DNA of 20,245 bases from Euglena gracilis (taxonomy: Eukaryota; Euglenozoa; Euglenophyceae; Euglenales; Euglenaceae). The notes beneath the pieces were generated by a model. The model was given only the letters and a program-made list of their open reading frames with translations. It ran no database searches and was not told the DNA's origin. The DNA is taken from the NCBI GenBank assembly GCA_900893395.1, contig CAAHFI011993046.1:1-20245 (forward strand). Reading direction: 5' to 3'. Position numbers and translations under genes: made by a program. How positions within the stretch are numbered: the first letter of the stretch is position 1; every line of letters begins with the position of its first letter. Positions 1 through 13,300 of the stretch are shown here, piece by piece.

Positions 1-628
1 TGGTAAACGGACGCCCCAAAGAACGTCATTTTTGGGCATTTCGGCCGAAATCGGCTGCGCCGGCGCTGCAAACGAGCGCTCCGCCCCGGCTAGACGGCGA
101 TCCTTTACCTGATGTTGCGAAGGCGGCGGGTGGACAGGCGCAATTTTGCCCGCGTCGCGTGCGTAAAACGCAGCAGTTACCGCCCGGGGCGCAAAATAGC
201 ACTTTGGTAACGGACGCCCCAAAAACGTCATTTTTCGGGTTTTCGGCCGAAATCGCGCGCCGGCGCTCCAAAAACGAGCGCTCTGCCCCGGGTAGAGGTC
301 GGCGATCCTTTACCTGACTGTTGCGAAGGGCGCCGGTGGACAGACAGCGCAATTTTGCCCGCGCGGGCGTGCGTAAAACGCAGCAGTTACCGCCCGGAGG
401 CGCAAAATAGCACTTTGGTAACGGACGCCCCAAAAACGTCGTTTTTTCGGCCGTTTTCGGCCGAAATCGGCGCGCCGGCGCTCCAAAAACGAGCGCTCTC
501 GCCCCGGGTAGAGGTCGGCGATCCTTTACCTGACTGTTGCGAAGGCGGCGGCCGACAGGCGCAATTTTGCCCGCGGCGGGCGTGCGTAAAACGCAGCAGT
601 TACCGCCCGGAGGCGCAAAATAGCACTT
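1..628. repeat. Left block: three diverged units
   Basis: Unit starts are 1, 205 and 416, with lengths 204, 211 and 213. Unit 1 is the most diverged copy in the left part. It has TGGTAAACGG, an interrupted A-run (CCCCAAAGAACG), CATTTTTGGG in place of CGTTTTTCGG, CGCTGCAAACG for CGCTCCAAAAACG, GGCTAGACGG, and CTGATG for CTGACTG. Unit 2 carries the CAT variant and an inserted base run near 340. Unit 3 has the GGCCG form of the variable site, which is otherwise seen almost only after 15345. Two readings fit: an older array margin, or a contig end with poor base accuracy. The many one-base indels in homopolymers favour error for part of it. Confidence 0.85.
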
Positions 629-2106
629 TGGTAACGGACGCCCCAAAAACGTCGTTTTTCGGGTTTTCGGCCGAAATCGGCCGCGCCGGCGCTCCAAAAA
701 CGAGCGCTCTGCCCCGGGTAGAGGTCGGCGATCCTTTACCTGACTGTTGCGAAGGGCGCCGGCCGACAGGCGCAATTTTGCCCGCGGCGGGCGTGCGTAA
801 AACGCAGCAGTTACCGCCCGGGAGGCGCAAAATAGCACTTTGGTAACGGACGCCCCAAAAACGTCGTTTTTCGGGTTTTCGGCCGAAATCGGCCGCGCCG
901 GCGCTCCAAAAACGAGCGCTCTGCCCCGGCTAGAGGTCGGCGATCCTTTACCTGACTGTTGCGAAGGGCGCCGGCCGACAGGCGCAATTTTGCCCGCGTC
1001 GGGCGTGCGTAAAACGCAGCAGTTACCGCCCGGGAGGCGCAAAATAGCACTTTGGTAACGGACGCCCCAAAAACGTCGTTTTTCGGGTTTTCGGCCGAAA
1101 TCGGCCGCGCCGGCGCTCCAAAAACGAGCGCTCTGCCCCGGGTAGAGGTCGGCGATCCTTTACCTGACTGTTGCGAAGGGCGCCGGCCGACAGGCGCAAT
1201 TTTGCCCGCGGCGGGCGTGCGTAAAACGCAGCAGTTACCGCCCGGGAGGCGCAAAATAGCACTTTGGTAACGGACGCCCCAAAAACGTCGTTTTTCGGTT
1301 TTCGGCCGAAATCGGCCGCGCCGGCGCTCCAAAAACGAGCGCTCTGCCCCGGGTAGAGGTCGGCGATCCTTTACCTGACTGTTGCGAAGGGCGCCGGCGA
1401 CAGGCGCAATTTTGCCCGCGGCGGGCGTGCGTAAAACGCAGCAGTTACCGCCCGGGAGGCGCAAAATAGCACTTTGGTAACGGACGCCCCAAAAACGTCG
1501 TTTTTCGGGTTTTCGGCCGAAATCGGCCGCGCCGGCGCTCCAAAAACGAGCGCTCTGCCCCGGGTAGAGGTCGGCGATCCTTTACCTGACTGTTGCGAAG
1601 GGCGCGGCCGACAGGCGCAATTTTGCCCGCGGCGGGCGTGCGTAAAACGCAGCAGTTACCGCCCGGGAGGCGCAAAATAGCACTTTGGTAACGGACGCCC
1701 CAAAAACGTCGTTTTTCGGCGTTTTCGGCCGAAATCGGCCGCGCCGGCGCTCCAAAAACGAGCGCTCTGCCCCGGCTAGAGGTCGGCGATCCTTTACCTG
1801 ACTGTTGCGAAGGGCGGCCGGACAGGCGCAATTTTGCCCGCGGCGGGCGTGCGTAAAACGCAGCAGTTACCGCCCGGAGGCGCAAAATAGCACTTTGGTA
1901 ACGGACGCCCCAAAAACGTCGTTTTTCGGGTTTTCGGCCGAAATCGGCCGCGCCGGCGCTCCAAAAACGAGCGCTCTGCCCCGGCTAGAGGTCGGCGATC
2001 CTTTACCTGACTGTTGCGAAGGGCGCGGCGGACAGGCGCAATTTTGCCCGCGGCGGGCGTGCGTAAAACGCAGCAGTTACCGCCCGGGAGGCGCAAAATA
2101 GCACTT

Positions 2107-2301
2107 TGGTAACGGACGCCCCAAAAACGTCATTTTTCGGCGTTTTCGGCCGAAATCGGCCGCGCCGGCGCTCCAAAAACGAGCGCTCTGCCCGGCTAGA
2201 GGTCGGCGATCCTTTACCTGACTGTTGCGAAGGGCGCCGGCGGACAGGCGCAATTTTGCCCGCGGCGGGCGTGCGTAAAACGCAGCAGCAAAATAGCACT
2301 T
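2107..2301. repeat. Satellite unit with a 17-bp internal deletion (195 bp)
   Basis: Between CGCAGCAG, ending at 2288, and CAAAATAGC, starting at 2289, the 17 bases that normally separate them are absent. The missing stretch holds the GTTACC arm and the second CCCGGG of the unit. The rest is a normal GGCG-form unit that also carries GTCATTTT and GGCTAG. The breakpoints share only about one base, so the loss looks like a simple slippage or end-joining event. The adjoining units are intact, and this is the only copy with this deletion. Confidence 0.9.
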
Positions 2302-4408
2302 TGGTAACGGACGCCCCAAAAACGTCGTTTTTCGGGTTTTCGGCCGAAATCGGCCGCGCCGGCGCTCCAAAAACGAGCGCTCTGCCCGGGTAGAGGTCGG
2401 CGATCCTTTACCTGACTGTTGCGAAGGGCGCCGGCCGGACAGGCGCAATTTTGCCCGCGGCGGGCGTGCGTAAAACGCAGCAGTTACCGCCCGGGAGGCG
2501 CAAAATAGCACTTTGGTAACGGACGCCCCAAAAACGTCGTTTTTCGGGTTTTCGGCCGAAATCGGCCGCGCCGGCGCTCCAAAAACGAGCGCTCTGCCCC
2601 GGGTAGAGGTCGGCGATCCTTTACCTGACTGTTGCGAAGGGCGCCGGCCGGACAGGCGCAATTTTGCCCGCGGGCGTGCGTAAAACGCAGCAGTTACCGC
2701 CCGGGAGGCGCAAAATAGCACTTTGGTAACGGACGCCCCAAAAACGTCATTTTTCGGGTTTTCGGCCGAAATCGGCGCGCCGGCGCTCCAAAAACGAGCG
2801 CTCTGCCCCGGGTAGAGGTCGGCGATCCTTTACCTGACTGTTGCGAAGGGCGGCCGGACAGGCGCAATTTTGCCCGCGGCGGGCGTGCGTAAAACGCAGC
2901 AGTTACCGCCCGGGAGGCGCAAAATAGCACTTTGGTAACGGACGCCCCAAAAACGTCTTTTTCGGCGTTTTCGGCCGAAATCGGCCGCGCCGGCGCTCCA
3001 AAAACGAGCGCTCTGCCCGGCTAGAGGTCGGCGATCCTTTACCTGACTGTTGCGAAGGGCGGCCGGACAGGCGCAATTTTGCCCGCGGCGGGCGTGCGTA
3101 AAACGCAGCAGTTACCGCCCGGGAGGCGCAAAATAGCACTTTGGTAACGGACGCCCCAAAAACGTCGTTTTTCGGCGTTTTCGGCCGAAATCGGCCGCGC
3201 CGGCGCTCCAAAAACGAGCGCTCTGCCCCGGGTAGAGGTCGGCGATCCTTTACCTGACTGTTGCGAAGGGCGCCGGCCGGACAGGCGCAATTTTGCCCGC
3301 GGCGGGCGTGCGTAAAACGCAGCAGTTACCGCCCGGGAGGCGCAAAATAGCACTTTGGTAACGGACGCCCCAAAAACGTCGTTTTTCGGCGTTTTCGGCC
3401 GAAATCGGCCGCGCCGGCGCTCCAAAAACGAGCGCTCTGCCCCGGCTAGAGGTCGGCGATCCTTTACCTGACTGTTGCGAAGGGCGGCCGGACAGGCGCA
3501 ATTTTGCCCGCGGCGGGCGTGCGTAAAACGCAGCAGTTACCGCCCGGGAGGCGCAAAATAGCACTTTGGTAACGGACGCCCCAAAAACGTCGTTTTTCGG
3601 GTTTTCGGCCGAAATCGGCCGCGCCGGCGCTCCAAAAACGAGCGCTCCGCCCCGGGTAGAGGTCGGCGATCCTTTACCTGACTGTTGCGAAGGGCGGCCG
3701 GACAGGCGCAATTTTGCCCGCGGCGGGCGTGCGTAAAACGCAGCAGTTACCGCCCGGGAGGCGCAAAATAGCACTTTGGTAACGGACGCCCCAAAAACGT
3801 CGTTTTTCGGGTTTTCGGCCGAAATCGGCCGCGCCGGCGCTCCAAAACGAGCGCTCTGCCCCGGGTAGAGGTCGGCGATCCTTTACCTGACTGTTGCGAA
3901 GGGCGCCGGCGACAGGCGCAATTTTGCCCGCGGCGGGCGTGCGTAAAACGCAGCAGTTACCGCCCGGGAGGCGCAAAATAGCACTTTGGTAACGGACGCC
4001 CCAAAAACGTCGTTTTTCGGGTTTTCGGCCGAAATCGGCCGCGCCGGCGCTCCAAAAACGAGCGCTCTGCCCCGGGTAGAGGTCGGCGATCCTTTACCTG
4101 ACTGTTGCGAAGGGCGGCGGCCGACAGGCGCAATTTTGCCCGCGGCGGGCGTGCGTAAAACGCAGCAGTTACCGCCCGGGAGGCGCAAAATAGCACTTTG
4201 GTAACGGACGCCCCAAAAACGTCGTTTTTCGGCGTTTTCGGCCGAAATCGGCCGCGCCGGCGCTCCAAAAACGAGCGCTCTGCCCCGGGTAGAGGTCGGC
4301 GATCCTTTACCTGACTGTTGCGAAGGGCGGCCGACAGGCGCAATTTTGCCCGCGGCGGGCGTGCGTAAAACGCAGCAGTTACCGCCCGGGAGGCGCAAAA
4401 TAGCACTT

Positions 4409-4619
4409 TGGTAACGGACGCCCCAAAAACGTCGTTTTTCGGCGTTTTCGGCCGAAATCGGCGCGCCGCTGCCAAAAACGAGCGCTCTGCCCCGGGTAGA
4501 GGTCGGCGATCCTTTACCTGACTGTTGCGAAGGGCGCCGGCCGGACAGGCGCAATTTTGCCCGCGGCGGGCGTGCGTAAAACGCAGCAGTTACCGCCCGG
4601 GAGGCGCAAAATAGCACTT
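4409..4619. repeat. Satellite unit with rearranged GC palindrome
   Basis: In this 211-base unit the usual GCGCCGGCGCTCC is replaced around 4461-4473 by a shorter GCGCGCCGCTGCC. This removes the 10-base GCGCCGGCGC palindrome and changes CTCC to CTGCC. The rest is a standard GGCG-form copy. It is one of few copies in which the palindrome is substantially altered rather than just shortened at its left flank. Confidence 0.75.
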
Positions 4620-7600
4620 TGGTAACGGACGCCCCAAAAACGTCATTTTTCGGCGTTTTCGGCCGAAATCGGCGCGCCGGCGCTCCAAAAACGAGCGCTC
4701 TGCCCCGGGTAGAGGTCGGCGATCCTTTACCTGACTGTTGCGAAGGGCGCCGGCCGACAGGCGCAATTTTGCCCGCGGCGGGCGTGCGTAAAACGCAGCA
4801 GTTACCGCCCGGGAGGCGCAAAATAGCACTTTGGTAACGGACGCCCCAAAAACGTCGTTTTTCGGGTTTTCGGCCGAAATCGGCCGCGCCGGCGCTCCAA
4901 AAACGAGCGCTCTGCCCCGGTAGAGGTCGGCGATCCTTTACCTGACTGTTGCGAAGGGCGCGGCCGGACAGGCGCAATTTTGCCCGCGGCGGGCGTGCGT
5001 AAAACGCAGCAGTTACCGCCCGGGAGGCGCAAAATAGCACTTTGGTAACGGACGCCCCAAAAACGTCGTTTTTCGGGTTTTCGGCCGAAATCGGCCGCGC
5101 CGGCGCTCCAAAAACGAGCGCTCTGCCCCGGTAGAGGTCGGCGATCCTTTACCTGACTGTTGCGAAGGGCGGCCGACAGGCGCAATTTTGCCCGCGGCGG
5201 GCGTGCGTAAAACGCAGCAGTTACCGCCCGGGAGGCGCAAAATAGCACTTTGGTAACGGACGCCCCAAAAACGTCGTTTTTCGGGTTTTCGGCCGAAATC
5301 GGCCGCGCCGGCGCTCCAAAAACGAGCGCTCTGCCCCGGGTAGAGGTCGGCGATCCTTTACCTGACTGTTGCGAAGGGCGCCGGCCGGACAGGCGCAATT
5401 TTGCCCGCGGCGGGCGTGCGTAAAACGCAGCAGTTACCGCCCGGGAGGCGCAAAATAGCACTTTGGTAACGGACGCCCCAAAAACGTCGTTTTTCGGCGT
5501 TTTCGGCCGAAATCGGCCGCGCCGGCGCTCCAAAAACGAGCGCTCTGCCCCGGGTAGAGGTCGGCGATCCTTTACCTGACTGTTGCGAAGGGCGCCGGCG
5601 GACAGGCGCAATTTTGCCCGCGGCGGGCGTGCGTAAAACGCAGCAGTTACCGCCCGGGAGGCGCAAAATAGCACTTTGGTAACGGACGCCCCAAAAACGT
5701 CGTTTTTCGGGTTTTCGGCCGAAATCGGCCGCGCCGGCGCTCCAAAAACGAGCGCTCTGCCCCGGGTAGAGGTCGGCGATCCTTTACCTGACTGTTGCGA
5801 AGGGCGCCGGCCGACAGGCGCAATTTTGCCCGCGGCGGGCGTGCGTAAAACGCAGCAGTTACCGCCCGGGAGGCGCAAAATAGCACTTTGGTAACGGACG
5901 CCCCAAAAACGTCGTTTTTCGGGTTTTCGGCCGAAATCGGCCGCGCCGGCGCTCCAAAACGAGCGCTCTGCCCCGGTAGAGGTCGGCGATCCTTTACCTG
6001 ACTGTTGCGAAGGGCGCGGCCGGACAGGCGCAATTTTGCCCGCGGCGGGCGTGCGTAAAACGCAGCAGTTACCGCCCGGGAGGCGCAAAATAGCACTTTG
6101 GTAACGGACGCCCCAAAAACGTCGTTTTTCGGCGTTTTCGGCCGAAATCGGCCGCGCCGGCGCTCCAAAAACGAGCGCTCTGCCCCGGTAGAGGTCGGCG
6201 ATCCTTTACCTGACTGTTGCGAAGGGCGCCGGCCGGACAGGCGCAATTTTGCCCGCGGCGGGCGTGCGTAAAACGCAGCAGTTACCGCCCGGGAGGCGCA
6301 AAATAGCACTTTGGTAACGGACGCCCCAAAAACGTCGTTTTTCGGGTTTTCGGCCGAAATCGGCCGCGCCGGCGCTCCAAAAACGAGCGCTCTGCCCCGG
6401 TAGAGGTCGGCGATCCTTTACCTGACTGTTGCGAAGGGCGCCGGCGACAGGCGCAATTTTGCCCGCGGCGGGCGTGCGTAAAACGCAGCAGTTACCGCCC
6501 GGGAGGCGCAAAATAGCACTTTGGTAACGGACGCCCCAAAAACGTCGTTTTTCGGCGTTTTCGGCCGAAATCGGCTGCGCCGGCGCTCCAAAAACGAGCG
6601 CTCTGCCCCGGGTAGAGGTCGGCGATCCTTTACCTGACTGTTGCGAAGGGCGCCGGCCGACAGGCGCAATTTTGCCCGCGGCGGGCGTGCGTAAAACGCA
6701 GCAGTTACCGCCCGGGAGGCGCAAAATAGCACTTTGGTAACGGACGCCCCAAAAACGTCGTTTTTCGGCGTTTTCGGCCGAAATCGGCCGCGCCGGCGCT
6801 CCAAAAACGAGCGCTCTGCCCCGGGTAGAGGTCGGCGATCCTTTACCTGACTGTTGCGAAGGGCGCCGGCCGGACAGGCGCAATTTTGCCCGCGGCGGGC
6901 GTGCGTAAAACGCAGCAGTTACCGCCCGGGAGGCGCAAAATAGCACTTTGGTAACGGACGCCCAAAAACGTCGTTTTTCGGGTTTTCGGCCGAAATCGGC
7001 TGCGCCGGCGCTCCAAAAACGAGCGCTCTGCCCCGGCTAGAGGTCGGCGATCCTTTACCTGACTGTTGCGAAGGGCGCCGGCCGGACAGGCGCAATTTTG
7101 CCCGCGGCGGGCGTGCGTAAAACGCAGCAGTTACCGCCCGGGAGGCGCAAAATAGCACTTTGGTAACGGACGCCCCAAAAACGTCGTTTTTCGGGTTTTC
7201 GGCCGAAATCGGCCGCGCCGGCGCTCCAAAAACGAGCGCTCTGCCCCGGGTAGAGGTCGGCGATCCTTTACCTGACTGTTGCGAAGGGCGCCGGCCGACA
7301 GGCGCAATTTTGCCCGCGGCGGGCGTGCGTAAAACGCAGCAGTTACCGCCCGGGAGGCGCAAAATAGCACTTTGGTAACGGACGCCCCAAAAACGTCGTT
7401 TTTCGGCGTTTTCGGCCGAAATCGGCCGCGCCGGCGCTCCAAAAACGAGCGCTCTGCCCCGGGTAGAGGTCGGCGATCCTTTACCTGACTGTTGCGAAGG
7501 GCGCCGGCGGACAGGCGCAATTTTGCCCGCGGCGGGCGTGCGTAAAACGCAGCAGTTACCGCCCGGGAGGCGCAAAATAGCACTTTGGTAACGGACGCCC

Positions 7601-10128
7601 CAAAAACGTCGTTTTTCGGCGTTTTCGGCCGAAATCGGCCGCGCCGGCGCTCCAAAAACGAGCGCTCTGCCCCGGGTAGAGGTCGGCGATCCTTTACCTG
7701 ACTGTTGCGAAGGGCGCCGGCCGACAGGCGCAATTTTGCCCGCGGCGGGCGTGCGTAAAACGCAGCAGTTACCGCCCGGGAGGCGCAAAATAGCACTTTG
7801 GTAACGGACGCCCCAAAAACGTCGTTTTTCGGGTTTTCGGCCGAAATCGGCCGCGCCGGCGCTCCAAAAACGAGCGCTCTGCCCCGGGTAGAGGTCGGCG
7901 ATCCTTTACCTGACTGTTGCGAAGGGCGCGGCCGACAGGCGCAATTTTGCCCGCGGCGGGCGTGCGTAAAACGCAGCAGTTACCGCCCGGGAGGCGCAAA
8001 ATAGCACTTTGGTAACGGACGCCCCAAAAACGTCGTTTTTCGGGTTTTCGGCCGAAATCGGCTGCGCCGGCGCTCCAAAAACGAGCGCTCTGCCCCGGGT
8101 AGAGGTCGGCGATCCTTTACCTGACTGTTGCGAAGGGCGGCCGACAGGCGCAATTTTGCCCGCGGCGGGCGTGCGTAAAACGCAGCAGTTACCGCCCGGG
8201 AGGCGCAAAATAGCACTTTGGTAACGGACGCCCCAAAAACGTCGTTTTTCGGGTTTTCGGCCGAAATCGGCCGCGCCGGCGCTCCAAAAACGAGCGCTCT
8301 GCCCCGGTAGAGGTCGGCGATCCTTTACCTGACTGTTGCGAAGGGCGCCGGCCGACAGGCGCAATTTTGCCCGCGGCGGGCGTGCGTAAAACGCAGCAGT
8401 TACCGCCCGGGAGGCGCAAAATAGCACTTTGGTAACGGACGCCCCAAAAACGTCGTTTTTCGGCGTTTTCGGCCGAAATCGGCCGCGCCGGCGCTCCAAA
8501 AACGAGCGCTCTGCCCCGGGTAGAGGTCGGCGATCCTTTACCTGACTGTTGCGAAGGGCGCCGGCCGGACAGGCGCAATTTTGCCCGCGGCGGGCGTGCG
8601 TAAAACGCAGCAGTTACCGCCCGGGAGGCGCAAAATAGCACTTTGGTAACGGACGCCCCAAAAACGTCGTTTTTCGGCGTTTTCGGCCGAAATCGGCCGC
8701 GCCGGCGCTCCAAAACGAGCGCTCCGCCCCGGCTAGAGGTCGGCGATCCTTTACCTGACTGTTGCGAAGGGCGCCGGCCGACAGGCGCAATTTTGCCCGC
8801 GGCGGGCGTGCGTAAAACGCAGCAGTTACCGCCCGGGAGGCGCAAAATAGCACTTTGGTAACGGACGCCCCAAAAACGTCGTTTTTCGGCGTTTTCGGCC
8901 GAAATCGGCCGCGCCGGCGCTCCAAAAACGAGCGCTCTGCCCCGGTAGAGGTCGGCGATCCTTTACCTGACTGTTGCGAAGGGCGCCGGCCGGACAGGCG
9001 CAATTTTGCCCGCGGCGGGCGTGCGTAAAACGCAGCAGTTACCGCCCGGGAGGCGCAAAATAGCACTTTGGTAACGGACGCCCCAAAAACGTCGTTTTTC
9101 GGCGTTTTCGGCCGAAATCGGCCGCGCCGGCGCTCCAAAAACGAGCGCTCTGCCCCGGTAGAGGTCGGCGATCCTTTACCTGACTGTTGCGAAGGGCGCC
9201 GGCCGGACAGGCGCAATTTTGCCCGCGGCGGGCGTGCGTAAAACGCAGCAGTTACCGCCCGGCAGGCGCAAAATAGCACTTTGGTAACGGACGCCCCAAA
9301 AACGTCGTTTTTCGGGTTTTCGGCCGAAATCGGCCGCGCCGGCGCTCCAAAAACGAGCGCTCTGCCCCGGGTAGAGGTCGGCGATCCTTTACCTGACTGT
9401 TGCGAAGGGCGCCGGCCGACAGGCGCAATTTTGCCCGCGGCGGGCGTGCGTAAAACGCAGCAGTTACCGCCCGGGAGGCGCAAAATAGCACTTTGGTAAC
9501 GGACGCCCCAAAAACGTCGTTTTTCGGGTTTTCGGCCGAAATCGGCCGCGCCGGCGCTCCAAAAACGAGCGCTCTGCCCCGGGTAGAGGTCGGCGATCCT
9601 TTACCTGACTGTTGCGAAGGGCGCCGGACAGGCGCAATTTTGCCCGCGGCGGGCGTGCGTAAAACGCAGCAGTTACCGCCCGGGAGGCGCAAAATAGCAC
9701 TTTGGTAACGGACGCCCCAAAAACGTCGTTTTTCGGGTTTTCGGCCGAAATCGGCCGCGCCGGCGCTCCAAAAACGAGCGCTCTGCCCCGGGTAGAGGTC
9801 GGCGATCCTTTACCTGACTGTTGCGAAGGGCGCCGGCCGACAGGCGCAATTTTGCCCGCGGCGGGCGTGCGTAAAACGCAGCAGTTACCGCCCGGGAGGC
9901 GCAAAATAGCACTTTGGTAACGGACGCCCCAAAAACGTCGTTTTTCGGCGCTTTTCGGCCGAAATCGGCCGCGCCGGCGCTCCAAAAACGAGCGCTCTGC
10001 CCCGGGTAGAGGTCGGCGATCCTTTACCTGACTGTTGCGAAGGGCGCCGGCCGACAGGCGCAATTTTGCCCGCGGCGGGCGTGCGTAAAACGCAGCAGTT
10101 ACCGCCCGGGAGGCGCAAAATAGCACTT

Positions 10129-10336
10129 TGGTAACGGACGCCCCAAAAACGTCGTTTTTCGGGTTTTCGGCCGAAATCGGCCGCGCCGGCGCTCCAAAAA
10201 CGAGCGCTCTGCCCCGGGTAGAGGTCGGCGATCCTTTACCTGACTGTTGCGAAGGGCGCCGGCCGGCGCAATTTTGCCCGCGGCGGGCGTGCGTAAAACG
10301 CAGCAGTTACCGCCCGGGAGGCGCAAAATAGCACTT
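10129..10336. repeat. Satellite unit lacking the ACAGG part of the variable site
   Basis: In this 208-base GGG-form unit the normal CCGGCCGACAGGCGCAA reads CCGGCCGGCGCAA near 10258-10270. The GACA between two GC-rich stretches has been lost. The event is consistent with slippage between GGC repeats on either side. Neighbouring units at 9915 and 10337 keep the normal sequence. Confidence 0.8.
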
Positions 10337-13300
10337 TGGTAACGGACGCCCCAAAAACGTCGTTTTTCGGCGTTTTCGGCCGAAATCGGCTGCGCCGGCG
10401 CTCCAAAAACGAGCGCTCTGCCCCGGGTAGAGGTCGGCGATCCTTTACCTGACTGTTGCGAAGGGCGCCGGCCGACAGGCGCAATTTTGCCCGCGGCGGG
10501 CGTGCGTAAAACGCAGCAGTTACCGCCCGGAGGCGCAAAATAGCACTTTGGTAACGGACGCCCCAAAAACGTCGTTTTTCGGGTTTTCGGCCGAAATCGG
10601 CGCGCCGGCGCTCCAAAAACGAGCGCTCTGCCCCGGGTAGAGGTCGGCGATCCTTTACCTGACTGTTGCGAAGGGCGGCCGACAGGCGCAATTTTGCCCG
10701 CGGCGGGCGTGCGTAAAACGCAGCAGTTACCGCCCGGGAGGCGCAAAATAGCACTTTGGTAACGGACGCCCCAAAAACGTCGTTTTTCGGTTTTCGGCCG
10801 AAATCGGCCGCGCCGGCGCTCCAAAAACGAGCGCTCTGCCCCGGGTAGAGGTCGGCGATCCTTTACCTGACTGTTGCGAAGGGCGGCCGGACAGGCGCAA
10901 TTTTGCCCGCGGCGGGCGTGCGTAAAACGCAGCAGTTACCGCCCGGGAGGCGCAAAATAGCACTTTGGTAACGGACGCCCCAAAAACGTCGTTTTTCGGG
11001 TTTTCGGCCGAAATCGGCCGCGCCGGCGCTCCAAAAACGAGCGCTCTGCCCCGGGTAGAGGTCGGCGATCCTTTACCTGACTGTTGCGAAGGGCGGCCGA
11101 CAGGCGCAATTTTGCCCGCGGCGGGCGTGCGTAAAACGCAGCAGTTACCGCCCGGGAGGCGCAAAATAGCACTTTGGTAACGGACGCCCCAAAAACGTCG
11201 TTTTTCGGGTTTTCGGCCGAAATCGGCCGCGCCGGCGCTCCAAAAACGAGCGCTCTGCCCCGGGTAGAGGTCGGCGATCCTTTACCTGACTGTTGCGAAG
11301 GGCGCCGGCCGACAGGCGCAATTTTGCCCGCGGCGGGCGTGCGTAAAACGCAGCAGTTACCGCCCGGGAGGCGCAAAATAGCACTTTGGTAACGGACGCC
11401 CCAAAAACGTCGTTTTTCGGGTTTTCGGCCGAAATCGGCCGCGCCGGCGCTCCAAAAACGAGCGCTCTGCCCCGGGTAGAGGTCGGCGATCCTTTACCTG
11501 ACTGTTGCGAAGGGCGCCGGCCGGACAGGCGCAATTTTGCCCGCGCGGGCGTGCGTAAAACGCAGCAGTTACCGCCCGGGAGGCGCAAAATAGCACTTTG
11601 GTAACGGACGCCCCAAAAACGTCGTTTTTCGGGTTTTCGGCCGAAATCGGCCGCGCCGGCGCTCCAAAAACGAGCGCTCTGCCCCGGGTAGAGGTCGGCG
11701 ATCCTTTACCTGACTGTTGCGAAGGGCGCCGGCCGACAGGCGCAATTTTGCCCGCGGCGGGCGTGCGTAAAACGCAGCAGTTACCGCCCGGGAGGCGCAA
11801 AATAGCACTTTGGTAACGGACGCCCCAAAAACGTCGTTTTTCGGCGTTTTCGGCCGAAATCGGCCGCGCCGGCGCTCCAAAAACGAGCGCTCTGCCCCGG
11901 GTAGAGGTCGGCGATCCTTTACCTGACTGTTGCGAAGGGCGCGGCCGACAGGCGCAATTTTGCCCGCGGCGGGCGTGCGTAAAACGCAGCAGTTACCGCC
12001 CGGGAGGCGCAAAATAGCACTTTGGTAACGGACGCCCCAAAAACGTCGTTTTTCGGGTTTTCGGCCGAAATCGGCCGCGCCGGCGCTCCAAAAACGAGCG
12101 CTCTGCCCCGGGTAGAGGTCGGCGATCCTTTACCTGACTGTTGCGAAGGGCGCCGGCCGACAGGCGCAATTTTGCCCGCGGCGGGCGTGCGTAAAACGCA
12201 GCAGTTACCGCCCGGGAGGCGCAAAATAGCACTTTGGTAACGGACGCCCCAAAAACGTCGTTTTTCGGGTTTTCGGCCGAAATCGGCCGCGCCGGCGCTC
12301 CAAAAACGAGCGCTCTGCCCCGGGTAGAGGTCGGCGATCCTTTACCTGACTGTTGCGAAGGGCGCCGGCCGACAGGCGCAATTTTGCCCGCGGCGGGCGT
12401 GCGTAAAACGCAGCAGTTACCGCCCGGGAGGCGCAAAATAGCACTTTGGTAACGGACGCCCCAAAAACGTCGTTTTTCGGCGTTTTCGGCCGAAATCGGC
12501 CGCGCCGGCGCTCCAAAAACGAGCGCTCTGCCCCGGGTAGAGGTCGGCGATCCTTTACCTGACTGTTGCGAAGGGCGCCGGCCGACAGGCGCAATTTTGC
12601 CCGCGGCCGTGCGTAAAACGCAGCAGTTACCGCCCGGGAGGCGCAAAATAGCACTTTGGTAACGGACGCCCCAAAAACGTCGTTTTTCGGCGTTTTCGGC
12701 CGAAATCGGCCGCGCCGGCGCTCCAAAAACGAGCGCTCTGCCCCGGGTAGAGGTCGGCGATCCTTTACCTGACTGTTGCGAAGGGCGCCGGCCGACAGGC
12801 GCAATTTTGCCCGCGGCGGGCGTGCGTAAAACGCAGCAGTTACCGCCCGGGAGGCGCAAAATAGCACTTTGGTAACGGACGCCCCAAAAACGTCGTTTTT
12901 CGGGTTTTCGGCCGAAATCGGCCGCGCCGGCGCTCCAAAAACGAGCGCTCTGCCCCGGTAGAGGTCGGCGATCCTTTACCTGACTGTTGCGAAGGGCGCC
13001 GGCCGACAGGCGCAATTTTGCCCGCGGCGGGCGTGCGTAAAACGCAGCAGTTACCGCCCGGGAGGCGCAAAATAGCACTTTGGTAACGGACGCCCCAAAA
13101 ACGTCGTTTTTCGGCGTTTTCGGCCGAAATCGGCCGCGCCGGCGCTCCAAAAACGAGCGCTCTGCCCCGGTAGAGGTCGGCGATCCTTTACCTGACTGTT
13201 GCGAAGGGCGCCGGCCGACAGGCGCAATTTTGCCCGCGGCGGGCGTGCGTAAAACGCAGCAGTTACCGCCCGGGAGGCGCAAAATAGCACTTTGGTAACG

